A stretch of 64,000 nucleotides of DNA from Phoronis australis. Lineage: Eukaryota; Phoronida; Phoronidae. Where the stretch lies: positions 107,877 through 171,876 of the forward strand of contig NMRA01000695.1 of assembly GCA_002633005.1 (NCBI GenBank), given 5' to 3'. A model generated the notes under the pieces. It saw only the letters and a program-made list of their open reading frames with translations. It made no database searches and had not been told where the DNA came from. Shown piece by piece: positions 23,471 through 35,400 of this stretch. How positions within the stretch are numbered: position 1 is the stretch's first letter; every line of letters begins with the position of its first letter. The translations under genes were made by a program, and so were the position numbers.

Positions 23471-23905
23471 GAAGTTACGACAATCTATTCTGTCCGAACA
23501 TATTACCAACGCATTTGACTGTGCTCATATGTGGTCGGTAAATGGTGCAGCCACCGTACGTTTCATAACACTTACATCCACAACGCATCAATAATTCTTC
23601 GTAAGTTGTTTTAAGCAGGATATGCTATTTTAATAAAGATATTATGCCTCATGTGTTAGATTTATTTTGTTACGTGCATTAAATCATTGTCACAAAATCA
23701 AGGTCACGTCGTTCCTGTATGTGCCAATTTTCGCGCAGTATGCCTGTAACATTAATGCAATGAGTAATATTCAGCTTTATGGATTCAATTTTCCAGAGTC
23801 GATGGGCATCTCAACATTTTTTGTACACATGCTTTCTCAAATTAAGTTTTAACAACAGAATGTGTAATTTTGACAACTGGTTCACACAACAAGTCTGCAG
23901 TACTT

Positions 23906-24153
23906 GTACAAAAATGTTCCCAAAAAACCCACGCATCGAGCCTCCTTGGACAATTCGAGGCCAAGAACGGTATGGGATTATCCGATGAGTTACGGATGGA
24001 CGGTAATTGTCGGTTCATCACGGAAGCTTACGAAATGTCTGGTTTAAGCGATGTCGTGACACTCCGTAACAAATCGGCAATTGTCGTACCGTCCTTGACC
24101 TCGAACCGTCCAAGGAGGCTCGATGCATGGGCTTTTTGGGAACATTTTTGTGC
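23906..24153. repeat. Foldback element
   Basis: Arms of about 67 bp (23906-23972 and 24087-24153) are near-perfect reverse complements, including ATGTTCCCAAAAA and GCATCGAGCCTCCTTGGAC. They flank a 114-bp centre homologous to 22845-22990. Probably a nonautonomous foldback transposon. Confidence 0.75.
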
Positions 24154-24169
24154 GAATTTCTTGCGAACT

Positions 24170-25000
24170 CGGTGAAGCAGAACACAGTAAATGGTATTGG
24201 GACAAACAACAATTCCTCATGATTTTTAAACGTATGTTTTGTGTAAATTTATTGAGTTTTGTGTTTGTTATGGACGGCTGAAGTGAAGCACCCATGGAAT
24301 TTCTAGTCTGGAGAGTCATACCTTGTAGTATTTTTTAGCGTATTGTGGACGATCAGATGCTGAAGACGCCTGTTGTTGTCACAGGTCAGGGGACAAAAGA
24401 CTGTGCTGGGCAGTTTTAACAAGTCAAAGGAGCCAGATGTTATCACACCCTCACAGTCACAACCTCTCACGTCTGGAGAAGCCACTGAACGGCAGAACGC
24501 CGTAATGATTTTGGAAACAGAAACCAACTTGAAGAAATCCCTGTTTCCGAAAATTACAAAGCATGCATGAAAAGTGCAACTATCGGAAAGCCCCGATGTC
24601 ATGCCTCTCGACTCTCGTCACTGCGACTGCGAGCGACACTACGCTGCATTGCCTATTTGCCTAGAGAACCTTGACTTTTTTGTGAATCGCACAAGACGAT
24701 GTAAATTGTCATGCAAAACCTTAACAACGGCAAGTGCAATGCTTACCAGCGGCTTTCATGATTTGCAGGGCAAGTAAGTTCGTAAGCACAGCCACAGGTG
24801 AGCACCATTTCGTCGTTTCTGACCCAACTGTAAACAGGAACCAGCTGCAGCGACATCTACTGAAAGACGAGTACTTTCGTCCGTTTTCATCCGAAACATC
24901 TCGGGTATTTCCGTACCATCCATAGGTGTGCTACTTCTTTGAGACCCGCTCAGTGTCGAAGTTACAGACGGAGCCGTAGTCATTCCACTAAGGTGCCGGT
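24170..25000. other. No identifiable gene
   Basis: Several moderate-length frames are open on both strands, but none shows a recognisable domain or consistent splice sites. Possibly decayed transposon sequence. Confidence 0.35.
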
Positions 25001-25692
25001 CTCAGTACTTGGCTTCGGAAATTAAAATTCTTGGCAAAAGCTTGGATTTTTACCTGAAAACCACTGAAAGGCGACACACTGAAAAGCCGGATGCTAATAC
25101 TAGAGTTTTTTAAAGTTGGACATTCCCTAGCACACAAACCCACGCATTCACTCCGCTTTAAGTTCGACAACAATGGTAAATGTTAATCACCCATTTCTGG
25201 ATCTAGCAAGCTGTCTATTACTTCCAAACTATATTTCATTGAGGAGTGGAACTGCTAAAATATTCGCTTAAGCTTCAATAAATGGTAGATGTGATATTTC
25301 GCTAGAAAATCAAAAATTATTTTTTGTCGAAGAAATATCGAGGATTCCCAAAAGAACGCTTGGCTGCGTTAATTATTTTTTCACTTTAATCATTGAAGCA
25401 AAGTTTAGAAACATCTACTCAAAAGTTTCAATAAAATCATAGAAGACTCCAAGATACCTACAGTATTTTATAAATATAAACATTTATACACAAACGATCA
25501 AAATGCTTGCTGCTTTCTCCGCTGAGTGTGTTCTCTATGTAACTGTAATGTGGTGTGGGTAAATTGCATCGTGGACTGCTTTGTCTAAAACAACTGTATT
25601 ATGTGAAGGTGTCTGAGGGCCCCCATGAAAAGCAGTGAGAACTGATGGGTCTACCTTCATTGTAAATATTACAATAATAAATAAATTAAAGT
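25001..25692. repeat. Duplicated block, first copy (A-B)
   Basis: Segment A (25001-25110) repeats at 25694-25803 and segment B (25126-25692) repeats at 28053-28595, each almost identical. In this copy A and B are adjacent. It stops at the N at 25693, which looks like a contig end. Most likely it is the alternative haplotype of the following 2.9 kb. Confidence 0.75.
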
Positions 25693-25693
25693 N
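25693..25693. other. Single N at contig join
   Basis: The base marks the exact point where segment A restarts, which supports a misjoin of two haplotypes rather than a tandem duplication in the genome. Confidence 0.7.
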
Positions 25694-25813
25694 CTCAGTA
25701 CTTGGCTTCGGAAATTAAAATTCTTGGCAAAAGCTTGGATTTTTACCTGAAAACCACTGAACGGCGACACACTGAAAAGCCGGATGCTAATACTAGAGTT
25801 TTTGGACATTCCA

Positions 25814-28052
25814 CTCACTAGACTAGTAGGCCTGTATTTACTAGTCACTCGCCGTAGTGCCGGGCCTAAAGTACCCAAAACCACTTGCGAATTCAAATTA
25901 AGTTGGCTGTTCCAATGCCGCACGGATAGAAAACTTGCGAGTCACCGCACAAACGATTGGGGGAACACTTAAAGCTGCATTTTGTCATGATCTGCAGAAA
26001 ATCGAATTTGGCGTTTTTTGTCCTGACGGCCGTTGCGGAATATTGTAATATAAGTGCATGGGATTTCACCGTGATTATAGGCTTCAGTTCCGTTACCAAT
26101 TCATCACTGGCCGTCACGGTTCTATTTCTATTCCGCTCATGATATCAGTATAAAATACAGGCCTATGCTCTAGAATTATGACAACGGGCCCCGCGCAGTG
26201 GCCATCAGCTAAGTCTTGCCGACCGTCGTCAGTCCGGGTCCTCGTCGAGTGGAGACATCTTTTGTAAGCGCATGTCATCATCGACTGCCGATTTTTTAAT
26301 CATCTAGATGATGAAAATCCAAAGCTGATGATGTTCAAGACGAGTTTACTTAATGCATTCCAGCCGCGGGCAAATCTTACGCCAAAACACCGATTTCCAC
26401 GCAAGTAAGTTTCGCCCGCAAGTGGACGAGAAAGCGTGCGGCCGCCGTTCACCCGGCCGGCCTGAGTAGGCCCGATGGCATTGAACTCCTCGCCTAAGTT
26501 GGTGGCCCCGTTACCATGACAGATTGAAGGAAGCTCCGGCTCACTCGTATTCGATCATGCCGGGCTTGACTGAACGTGCTGGAAGAGAGAATTGCGGTCC
26601 TAAACCGGCCAACATGTTTAGCGCAAGAGTTTCAAAGTCAAAACCGAAAAGGCAAAAGACCAACATGGCTTATTGCAAAACTGAAAAGTACTACAATTTG
26701 AAATATTAGCGGTCTTTGAATTTATAGAAATATTGAGATATATAAGAGAAATTAGCGAATAGATTTTCTTCAGCATCACAATAACCTTGTTATGTTGCTA
26801 AGACGATAAGTATTGCTTATAACTGATGCCAGCCCTCGCTCAGCGGCTAGCATGAATATTCCCCACCTGATGTTCCGCCGGCATCCAGGTTTGATGGTGA
26901 ATGAACAAATGAACCTTTAGCTTAAGTTAGGTCCAGTAGTTCATGTCAGAGACGACACGACACAGTATGTTCAGGATATGGACATGCAAGACTTTGCAAC
27001 ACTGTTTTAACCAAATGAATTTACGTATGAAGGACTGCCAAGGAAGCAAGCAAATAAAATCCTCCGGTGGTGTTATATGCTAGAGATATTGTTATGGCTA
27101 GGAAAGCTGTTCGTACTAATAAAATTGAGGACCATGGAATCTGAACTCAGGCTGTATGAGGTAGACTAGTCAGTCAATCGACCTGAACATACCTGTATAC
27201 ATTAATTGTGAGACCGTCAAATGGTGTTTTGCGTAAAACGCAGATTCTTCATGGGAACTTACTCAAGCTCATAGCAGATAGTATAAACTCTAGCTGTTAC
27301 GAGGTATTCGTGTCGTGTTGTGGTTACATGCAATGGCGATGATATATTCATTGTGGCAACCTTCATAGTCACCTTCAGTACTGAAGGTTACATGTACTTG
27401 AACCTAGAGTTCTAACACTTTTTGAGCATTCAAGTTGTGGTAGAAGTATGCCCACGGTTACATTTCTAAAGTGTTGCAAAATAATTTGGTGCCAGTTGAT
27501 TGTCTTTCATTTTCTCTCTCTGTCTGACTATTACGGTGGCCCAAATACGCTGGACCAATAGCAGACAGTAAAAAAATAACATTACGAAAAAAATCACTCT
27601 TCTCCGCGGAGAAAACCATTTTCTCCATGCAAAAATTCTCCGCGGAGAAAACCTTTCCGGAAAGGTTTAATCCGCGGAGAAAAGGGATCTTTTCGTGATA
27701 TTTTTTTCAACGTCAGCTTTGGGCCACAATAGACCATCATGGTAAAGTTATTTTTTTCGCTGTCCGTTATCTGTTGTTGTTAAGTATATTATGTTCAGTC
27801 AAAACACAGTTTATCTTTTAATTTCGGGACGCCATTCTTCTGTAGGGGTATGTGTGTAGGGGGACGGGCTGTCTGGTCGCTCGGCGTTCATTTGTTCGCT
27901 TCTTATTGAAAGGCAAGTGCTCAAGAGGCTTTTCGTGGTTTGAATCAGTCTTTTATTGGAGTTTGTGAAGTGTGACTGTGTCGTTGATATTCGGACAATA
28001 TATTGATTAAACAGCAGTCGCTGGTCTAATTTTGTGAATCGCGAACCTTTGA
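25814..28052. other. 2.24-kb presence/absence segment
   Basis: Segment C is missing from the first copy of the block. It includes a GC-rich part near 26180-26460 and the palindromic element at 27535-27775. No protein gene was recognised. Confidence 0.5.
27535..27775. mobile_element. Palindrome-rich foldback element
   Basis: TCTCCGCGGAGA occurs at 27601-27612 and 27637-27648, with TCCGCGGAGA at 27671-27680 and CCTTTCCGGAAAGG at 27652-27665. Outer matches are also inverted: GTGGCCCAAA against TTTGGGCCAC, and GACAGTAAAAAAATAAC against GTTATTTTTTTCGCTGTC. It fits a small nonautonomous foldback or MITE-like element. Confidence 0.65.
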
Positions 28053-28336
28053 CCTAGCACACAAACCCACGCATTCACTCCGCTTTCGACAACAATGGTA
28101 AAATTTAATCACCCATTTCTGGATCTAGCAAGCTGTCTATTACTTCCAAACTATATTTCATTGAGGACTGGAACTGCTAAAATATTTGCTTAAGCTTCAA
28201 TAAATGGTAGATGTGATATTTCGCTAGAAAATCAAAAATTATTTTTTGTCGAAGAAATATCGAGGATTCCCAAAAGAACGCTTGGCTGCGTTAATTATTT
28301 TTTCACTTTAATCATTGAAGCAAAGTTTAGAAACAT

Positions 28337-28612
28337 CTACTCAAAAGTTTCAATAAAATCATAGAAGACTCCAAGATACCTACAGTATTTTATAAATATA
28401 AACATTTGTACACAAACGATGAAAATGCTTGCTGCTTTCTCCGCTGAGTGTGTTCTCGATGTAACTGTAATGTAGTGTGGGTAAATTGCATCGTGGACTG
28501 CTTTGTCTAAAACAACTGTATTATGTGAAGGTGTCTGAGGGCCCCCATGAAAAGCAGTGAGAACTGATGGGTCTACCTTCATTGTAAATTTAAAGTCTTC
28601 CGTCATAACCAC
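28337..28612 (-). other. Unidentified protein-like ORF in block B
   Basis: The minus frame reads MTEDFKFTMKVDPSVLTAFH and continues with a natural residue mix for about 70 codons before ending in hydrophobic AT-rich sequence. The matching frame in the first copy of block B has a stop where this one has Ser (VTS versus VT-stop). It may be an exon or a decayed coding remnant. No family recognised. Confidence 0.25.
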
Positions 28613-28801
28613 CAGAACAGGATACTGTCAGTTTTGTGGCCGATTATGTATTTTGTGGGCCACGGGGCAGGGTTGACTACTAAAAGTGCCTGATTAAGTT
28701 CACCCGAGTAGTAAAACAATAAAATCTGTTGTATTTTCGCAATTTCAGAATAAATCACTGATATCTAACAGAGACTACAGTCAACTTAGTTAACTGAAAT
28801 C

Positions 28802-28921
28802 ATGGCGGCGACCTCATCAGCTGCTTCGTTCACTAGTATGCGCTGTTTGGTCGACGCGGGCGGTGTGATCCGAATACTGCTAAGCGAAGTCTGCAACAAA
28901 ATTTATTTGCTAACCTTCTGA
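28802..28921 (+). other. Short ORF with Kozak start, unknown
   Basis: AATCATGGCGGCGACC opens a 39-codon frame (MAATSSAASFTSMRCL...) that stops at TGA just before a strong donor, TGCAG|GTGAGG at 28927-28928. It resembles the 5' end of an animal gene, but the stop precedes the donor, so it would act only as a short ORF. Confidence 0.2.
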
Positions 28922-29114
28922 GTGCAGGTGAGGAGTCACCCTGGACGAGTAACATAAAACATTCTTGGAACGAAATATAGTCCTGGACTGCCGTGCGGCG
29001 AGATGAGTTGAATGATTTCCATTTCCAGAAGCCGTTAACGCTTGCTCGCCAGGTAGACAGCCGAGCAGGTTTACATTCTTCTCGCATATTCTAGAAATAT
29101 GTTGACAGTCATGA

Positions 29115-29120
29115 TTTATT
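29115..29120 (-). terminator. Candidate P450 poly(A) signal
   Basis: AATAAA on the minus strand, 75 bases beyond the stop. A second lies at 28902-28907. Confidence 0.4.
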
Positions 29121-29193
29121 TCCATTGAATTTAAGGGTAAACCTCTTAAGGTTTGCCCTTAAAAATTGTTTTTAAGAAGAACTTTTGATGTTT

Positions 29194-29414
29194 TCAATCT
29201 TGGACTAGTTTTCCGATAGTATTCCCTCGTTGAGTACATTGACGAGCACAAATACGGAACGGTTTGGCTGGCTTGAAAGTAGTAGTCCACATACTATCCT
29301 CGGGCAACTTATCGACACCCGGAGGGGTTGTCAGGATGAACCTCTGTAGAATACAGGTGGTAAATAAGAACAGCTCTTGCTTGGCTAGCTGCTGGCCCAT
29401 GCAACTTCGTGAAC
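29194..29414 (-). CDS. P450 exon 6: haem cysteine
   Basis: Begins after CTATTTTAG and completes GSRSCMGQQLAKQELFLF, then the L helix and C terminus to TGA. Confidence 0.92.
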
Positions 29415-32400
29415 CTAAAATAGATAAAAGAGTGCAACTTTACTTGCTTCCTGGATGCTTTTCTTCCACTCTTCAGATGATGGCCACTAAATATTTTGCC
29501 ATGTCCGTCGGGTTGAATCGTAACCTACAAGAACCCAACCCTGCACTGAGCCCGGGGCATTAACTCGATTGTGGATTGAGTGCGCATTTGGAATATCAGG
29601 TATTCAACCAATTAGACAGTGGATTTTGTTCCAGAAAGACCATAAATCCGTTTATAGGGGCGACGGATTATCCTGAAACTTTCAAAAGATGCTATGCCAT
29701 TGCCAAAATGAGTTCCCAACAAAATAAAATATGCAGATATTGAAATATCTTCTGCAGGTTGGTGTAGGTGAAAAAATGAGCCTTTTGTGGAGTTTCAAAT
29801 TATCGAACCATACCCCTTAATGGCTAACGAAAGCTCGTCGTATGAATTAACGAGAAGGATGACAACTAATTTAGATCAATACGGCATCAACATTGGAACA
29901 CGCATCCGTACTTTAGTTGGAGAGGGCATGCTCGGCAGACGCATCTTCCGGATTTTACGGTTAATTTCCCCTTTTCAGTCAAAATTTCAACCTCAAATCA
30001 GGAAAGATTTTTATCGAAGTCAGTAGTGCCTGAAACTGCTATCCTTACCTAGCCAGCCACTACGCTGCATGTGATTTTACAAAATATTCCCGAAATATAG
30101 GAAATGGGAACGAGGTAATCGTAGCCTAAACGCTTAGTTCCAGCTATACGTTCATGCGTTTTTTGTCAATGAGCAAGCGAGTGAACAAGAATGCGATTTT
30201 CACACAACGGAGTAGCAAGTGGTACGAACTCGCGCGGATCAACTTTACAAGTAAAGGGTATTAAGTGTACTAAATCACGATTGGTTTAGTCTTAGACAAA
30301 GCTGATCCGCCATCTTGATCATACTTTCATACTCATCTGACGGAGAAGTTATTTCAGGTTTGCAAAGGACGGACAGTTCATTATTCATTGACACCGTGCT
30401 TGTTTTGACTAAGAAACAATTTGAGACCAATGTCATAACGACAAGTGGTATAAATCAGAAGTTGGTTTTGTGATGGAGAAGGGGTTTACTGAGGCTTTAG
30501 TTATAACAATTTTAGTCGCCTTCGACCTCCATGTGAAATCATTTCCTCAACTTCAGTTGTCCCGATGGCGGAATTCAAACGTAACTCGAAATAAAATTTT
30601 TCGTACTTATTCGAAAACTAGCAAGGACCGTTTTCATAGGAATGATGTCCGCATAATTACAAACAAACGCCAGTAAGTAGCCCATATCATAGGCCTATGC
30701 CAATGTACTATGCCCAGGCGCCTTTTTTCGGAAGGACGCGTTTCATTCAAGACATTTTTGCTCCAACTTTTTGCCATATTGACGCGTGCGCCTACACTTC
30801 ACTTACAGGCGCAGGTTGCGAACCCTTCAGTATGGTCATGTTCTAAAGTGGCAAATGCTTTTAAGCACTTTAATACATTTAGTAAAAAAGTAGGAAAAGT
30901 ATTTTCCCGCTTTATTAATAAACTTTAAAACTGAATACACGCCAATTATCCCTCTCTAAACAAGACACGTGTAAGAAAGTCACCCTTTATGAAAGGGTTG
31001 CTATTACTTGCAATAACGCTATAGTAGGCTTATTGCTGCAAGTTAAATCATTGAGGATTTCATTCCAGTTAATTCGGAAATGTTTATAATAGAGGTAACG
31101 CCGTGTACTGTAGGAGTCCCTACAGTTTCCTTGTCGGACGATTGCTGGGTGTCTCAACACTCAGGTTAGTGAAACGCAGCCTAATTGAAACAGGTGTGGG
31201 TTTCATTGTTTATACTTACCCGTTTGCCAGCAAAAAGGACAGGCCTTCCAACATATTAGCAGAATTTGTCAAAAAAGAGACCTTCAGTAGGGTTGTGTAC
31301 CTCTTTCCTGGATATCCTCCGACACGAAGTATATGCAAGAGTGTACTATTCACAAAATGCTTTAAAATGTATCTACTGAAGGAACTGAAAAAGGCACTTC
31401 GTTTTTTTAGCTGAAGCACTGTTGGATCGAGGATGTTGAGGGGCAGTTTTCAAAGGACAAACCTTCAGGATAGCAAATGGCTGCCGTTCTGTCTGTCTTT
31501 TTTCATGTCAATCCACCCCTCCCCCCTCCCTGTACAGGAATTATTAACTTATATGTAAATGTGTGGCCCAGGTGAGAAATCAGAAAGAACATTAAGTAAA
31601 CTATATGGATTCGTTAAACACACACGTTTTAAGCATTAACAAGTGTACTAACTTGCAAGCAGGAAAAAGGCGCTGACTTCAAATGCACATGTTTTCGCCG
31701 AAAAAAACAGCAATATGATTACCAATCACAAAAAGTATGATTGAATTTATCATCTTGCAGAACTCATTTTGTGATTAATTATTGAATCTGGAACATAAAC
31801 TTCAGTACATGAACAGTGTAACATACCTGCCCCGAATTGAACCAAATGTTCGCTCAAAATCAGGTCACCGGTTTGACAATCTATGAATCTATCAGGGTTG
31901 AAGACATCCGGGTTTGGAAAAGTGTCTGGATCATTTAACACTGAGTAAAGATTAAGTGCAATCTGAAATAAACACATTCTTGTTAGGGGTCGCGTTTTCT
32001 CGCAAAAGGGATTATAGTCGGTTATAACGTGCCCGTATTTTGAGAACCAGTTCGATGCCTGTTATTTAGCGAAGAAAACTAGATCTCAAAATTTGGGCAT
32101 GTTACATCCGACAATTACCGCGAAAAGCCAATAAATGCCCTTACAAAAGTAAAAATATCCCACAATTCAAAGTTTAGTGGGTTAGTGTGTACCGTAGTGT
32201 ACCTATTAGGTACAAGTGATATTCCAAAGCAAGTGTCGTTTGAACAGTTACCCGGAAGCAGAAAAAGTACGAACTTGTTGCTTAATCACACAAACAAAAA
32301 ATAACATACCGCTTAGGCACGATTCTGGACGCTGTGGGCGTCTTTCCGCAGAGATATCAACACTTAGGCCTACATTTTATTTTAGGTTGAAAACCGGACA

Positions 32401-35400
32401 CTGAAACCTCGGCAAATCGTTGCTATGGGCAAAGATAGTATGTATCTATAATATCTTCGATATGGGGACGGCGATAAACCCGTGTTCCTTGGAAGAAACT
32501 GAATTTTGATTTAGACCACTTCAGTTATGAATTTGATCCCAACTTGTTAGTACTCAGATGAGAAGAGATTTTTGGTTTTACAGTGACAGAGCTGGCATTT
32601 TGTATTTTCTCAAGACTATGCTCGGCGAGTAAAATGGCACGCCGTGTTATTAGTCTTAGTCAGCTTCGAGTCAAGCAATAAATAACTGAGAAATCCTTCC
32701 AATCCGAGAAATAACAAATTTTGACCTAAGAACAAATCGTTAGCACTTTCATAACGGTAAGAGTTCTAAAATTGTTTTCTGTGACGAAAGGCGAAGTTAT
32801 AGCTGCTTTAGAAAAATGCGTCAATTAAAATTTCCAAAAACGTGACTGTAAAATTGTATTAGCTGTCTTCAGTTGTCACGGTACGTGTTTCACTCAAGTA
32901 ATAATTCTAACTAAGATATTCACTGAATAACTGTGAGCATGCAGGCATACTGTAAGTGTACATACTGTAAGTGTACACACTTGGTCTTTGAATGGAACAC
33001 AGGCGAAAATTCTATCAGCAACCTTTTGACTAGACTTACAGGGGTTCCGGCAGGCACTGGATATCCCATTAAGGTGGTATCTTTGAGTGTTAGGTGAAAC
33101 GGTGCAATTGGAAGCACGGGGCTTATTCTGAGCACCTCTCTAAGAACCGCTTCCGTGTATGGCATGCTTTCCCTGTCATTCAAAGATGGGATGCGATCCT
33201 GGCCGACAATTGATAGAATTTCGTTCCTCATTTGGTCTTGTACAGTGGGATTGTTAACCATGTACAAAACGAACCACTGTAAAGTAACAGCCGTGGTTTC
33301 GGCCCCCGCAATGAAAAGTTCGTACAACAAAAATGTCAATTGCTCCACATTAAAACTTGGGTCTTCTCTCTCCTTCATGATTTTAATGTAAGCGTCAATA
33401 AAATCTCGCAAATTCTCTTCATCAAACGTTTTTTGGTGTTCCACAATGTGCCGGTGGCAGAAGTCGGTTAACTTTCTGTGAGCGATCGCGTACCTTTCGC
33501 GTGACATTTTTACCGACGACAACCATTGGAAATCCGGATTAAGTGTCCCGTATGGTCTGTCTGTAAACCATTCCAGTACACCGTTTGTAGCCTTTTTCAG
33601 ATATCTGCAATAAATCAAGATCGCACGTTATACCGTTTTTGCTTTCCCGCATATGACACACGTTTGTACAAGAAACTCGAGTGTTGGCGAGCATGACGCA
33701 CTGGCGCTCAGTACGTCACACTCATGTCCGTGTAGCTAAGAAACTTTCAATTGAAGTCGCTTCTCTTCTACTTTTTGGGATATAGAATTTACGACTGATA
33801 TGCAGTGCTATAAACGAAAGTTTATTGCTGCTGACAGTCAAAACAAGATATGTGGTGGTTTTTAGCACTTTAAAAAGGCGGTCGCCATTTTCAAGAAAAT
33901 ACTATTTACAGTCGAACTAATGGACTTCCTCAATATTTTCAAACCACAATACGCCATTAATATACTACATATCATACAACAACGAAAGTGGTTATATTCT
34001 GTTTACAACGGACCGCTCCATCTTATAAAATAAATTATTTTCTCCCCGTTAAGCAGAAAGTCTGCTCTTACTTTTAGAGAATAGCTAAAAATCGTTGATT
34101 TGGCACTTAACCCTTCATGATAGCGTTTTCCAAGTTTGACTTAAATACTTTTGCATAGATTCGTTTTTAGGTCTAGAGATTCCGCTAAGCAACCATGAAC
34201 TAAGACATGTAACGTATTTTTGTCTTTCAATTACTCACGCCAGTTGCTTGTCAGTGTGATCGTAGCGTTCTCCGAACACCATGCTGCAGATAATATTTGC
34301 CACACTTGCCTCTATTAATCGGCCGATACAGAAGGGCTTCGCTTTCTCGCCTTCTACGACGTTTAGAGTGTACTGAATTTCCTCTAAAATCCTGTTTTCA
34401 AATCTACGTTTTCCGAAGCCAAAGCTCTTGAGGATACCAAGACAAGTTGCACGACGAGTCTTCCATTCATCACAGTACTTGCCCTCAAGGATCCCTGTTT
34501 ACAAAAAACACGACGAGTTCTCGTCACTACATTTCCTACAATTCTGTTGAAACGCACGTAAGGCTTACTCAGTGAAACGTACGCCATGAAACTACATTGC
34601 TTTACGATAAGTACAGTCACCAGAAATTGAGCGCTTGGTCAAATATTGAACAGAAACTGTATGGAAAATTATTTCACTGTTGTTTCGAATTCTGTAAATT
34701 ACAACAAAGTAAACAATTAAGCTCTGAGCCCATATTTAATTTGCCGTTTCAGCTTAGATTTAACTGTCCAATCGCAAATTTCTGAGTGAAACTGAATTGA
34801 CAGACCAAAGTAATCTCCTACCCGTTGTTTCGAACACGTGTATTTTAAAAGCCACTGTTTATGATGAGAGAACGAAAGTTGGGAACATTTTTTTCAAGAT
34901 ATCGTATCGCTTGACATATCAATTTCTAAAGTGGCTTGTTTATGTCGAAAACTATTAGTAGGTCTGTGGGTTTTGAACACGAGATCAGTTGTAGACCCGT
35001 TGGCAGCTTCAATGCTTATGTACATGTATATTGTTTACCGAGTCTTTTGGGATTCACGCTCAGTTGCTTAGGCTCACAGAAACGTCCTGCGTAATCGGTT
35101 CCCTTAACGGAAAGAACCTCTTTGATAGCTGGGTAACCATTTGCCACGACAAATGTGAACCTGAAAGGTAAAAAATATAACAATGGAGTGCCTTATTGTT
35201 TGATTTTCTTTCCATTCGCAGTAGAGTTCGTTGTTTCAAGAACACGTTGTTTGTAATTACGAAATCCAAAATGTTTTCGCAATGCTTCGGCAGCTTCCAT
35301 GTTTCTAATTACCTAAATAGTGGGGCCAATTAACTGATTAGTGTCGTTATGTTGCACCTTATCGAAATGCCTTGTACATATTTAGCCAACAAATCTACAA

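Larger units (their letters stand above)
25694..28595. repeat. Duplicated block, second copy (A-C-B)
   Basis: Here segment A (25694-25803) and segment B (28053-28595) are separated by a 2.24-kb segment C (25814-28052) that is absent from the first copy. At the breakpoint both copies share GGACATTCC on the left and CCTAGCACAC on the right. I see no target-site duplication or long terminal repeats around C, so it could be an insertion here or a deletion in the other copy. Confidence 0.7.

Noticed and set aside
30710-30928. Frame encoding a cationic amphipathic stretch like an antimicrobial peptide
   Set aside because: It is not in phase with the signal-peptide exon at 30473-30672, and its own start has no signal peptide.
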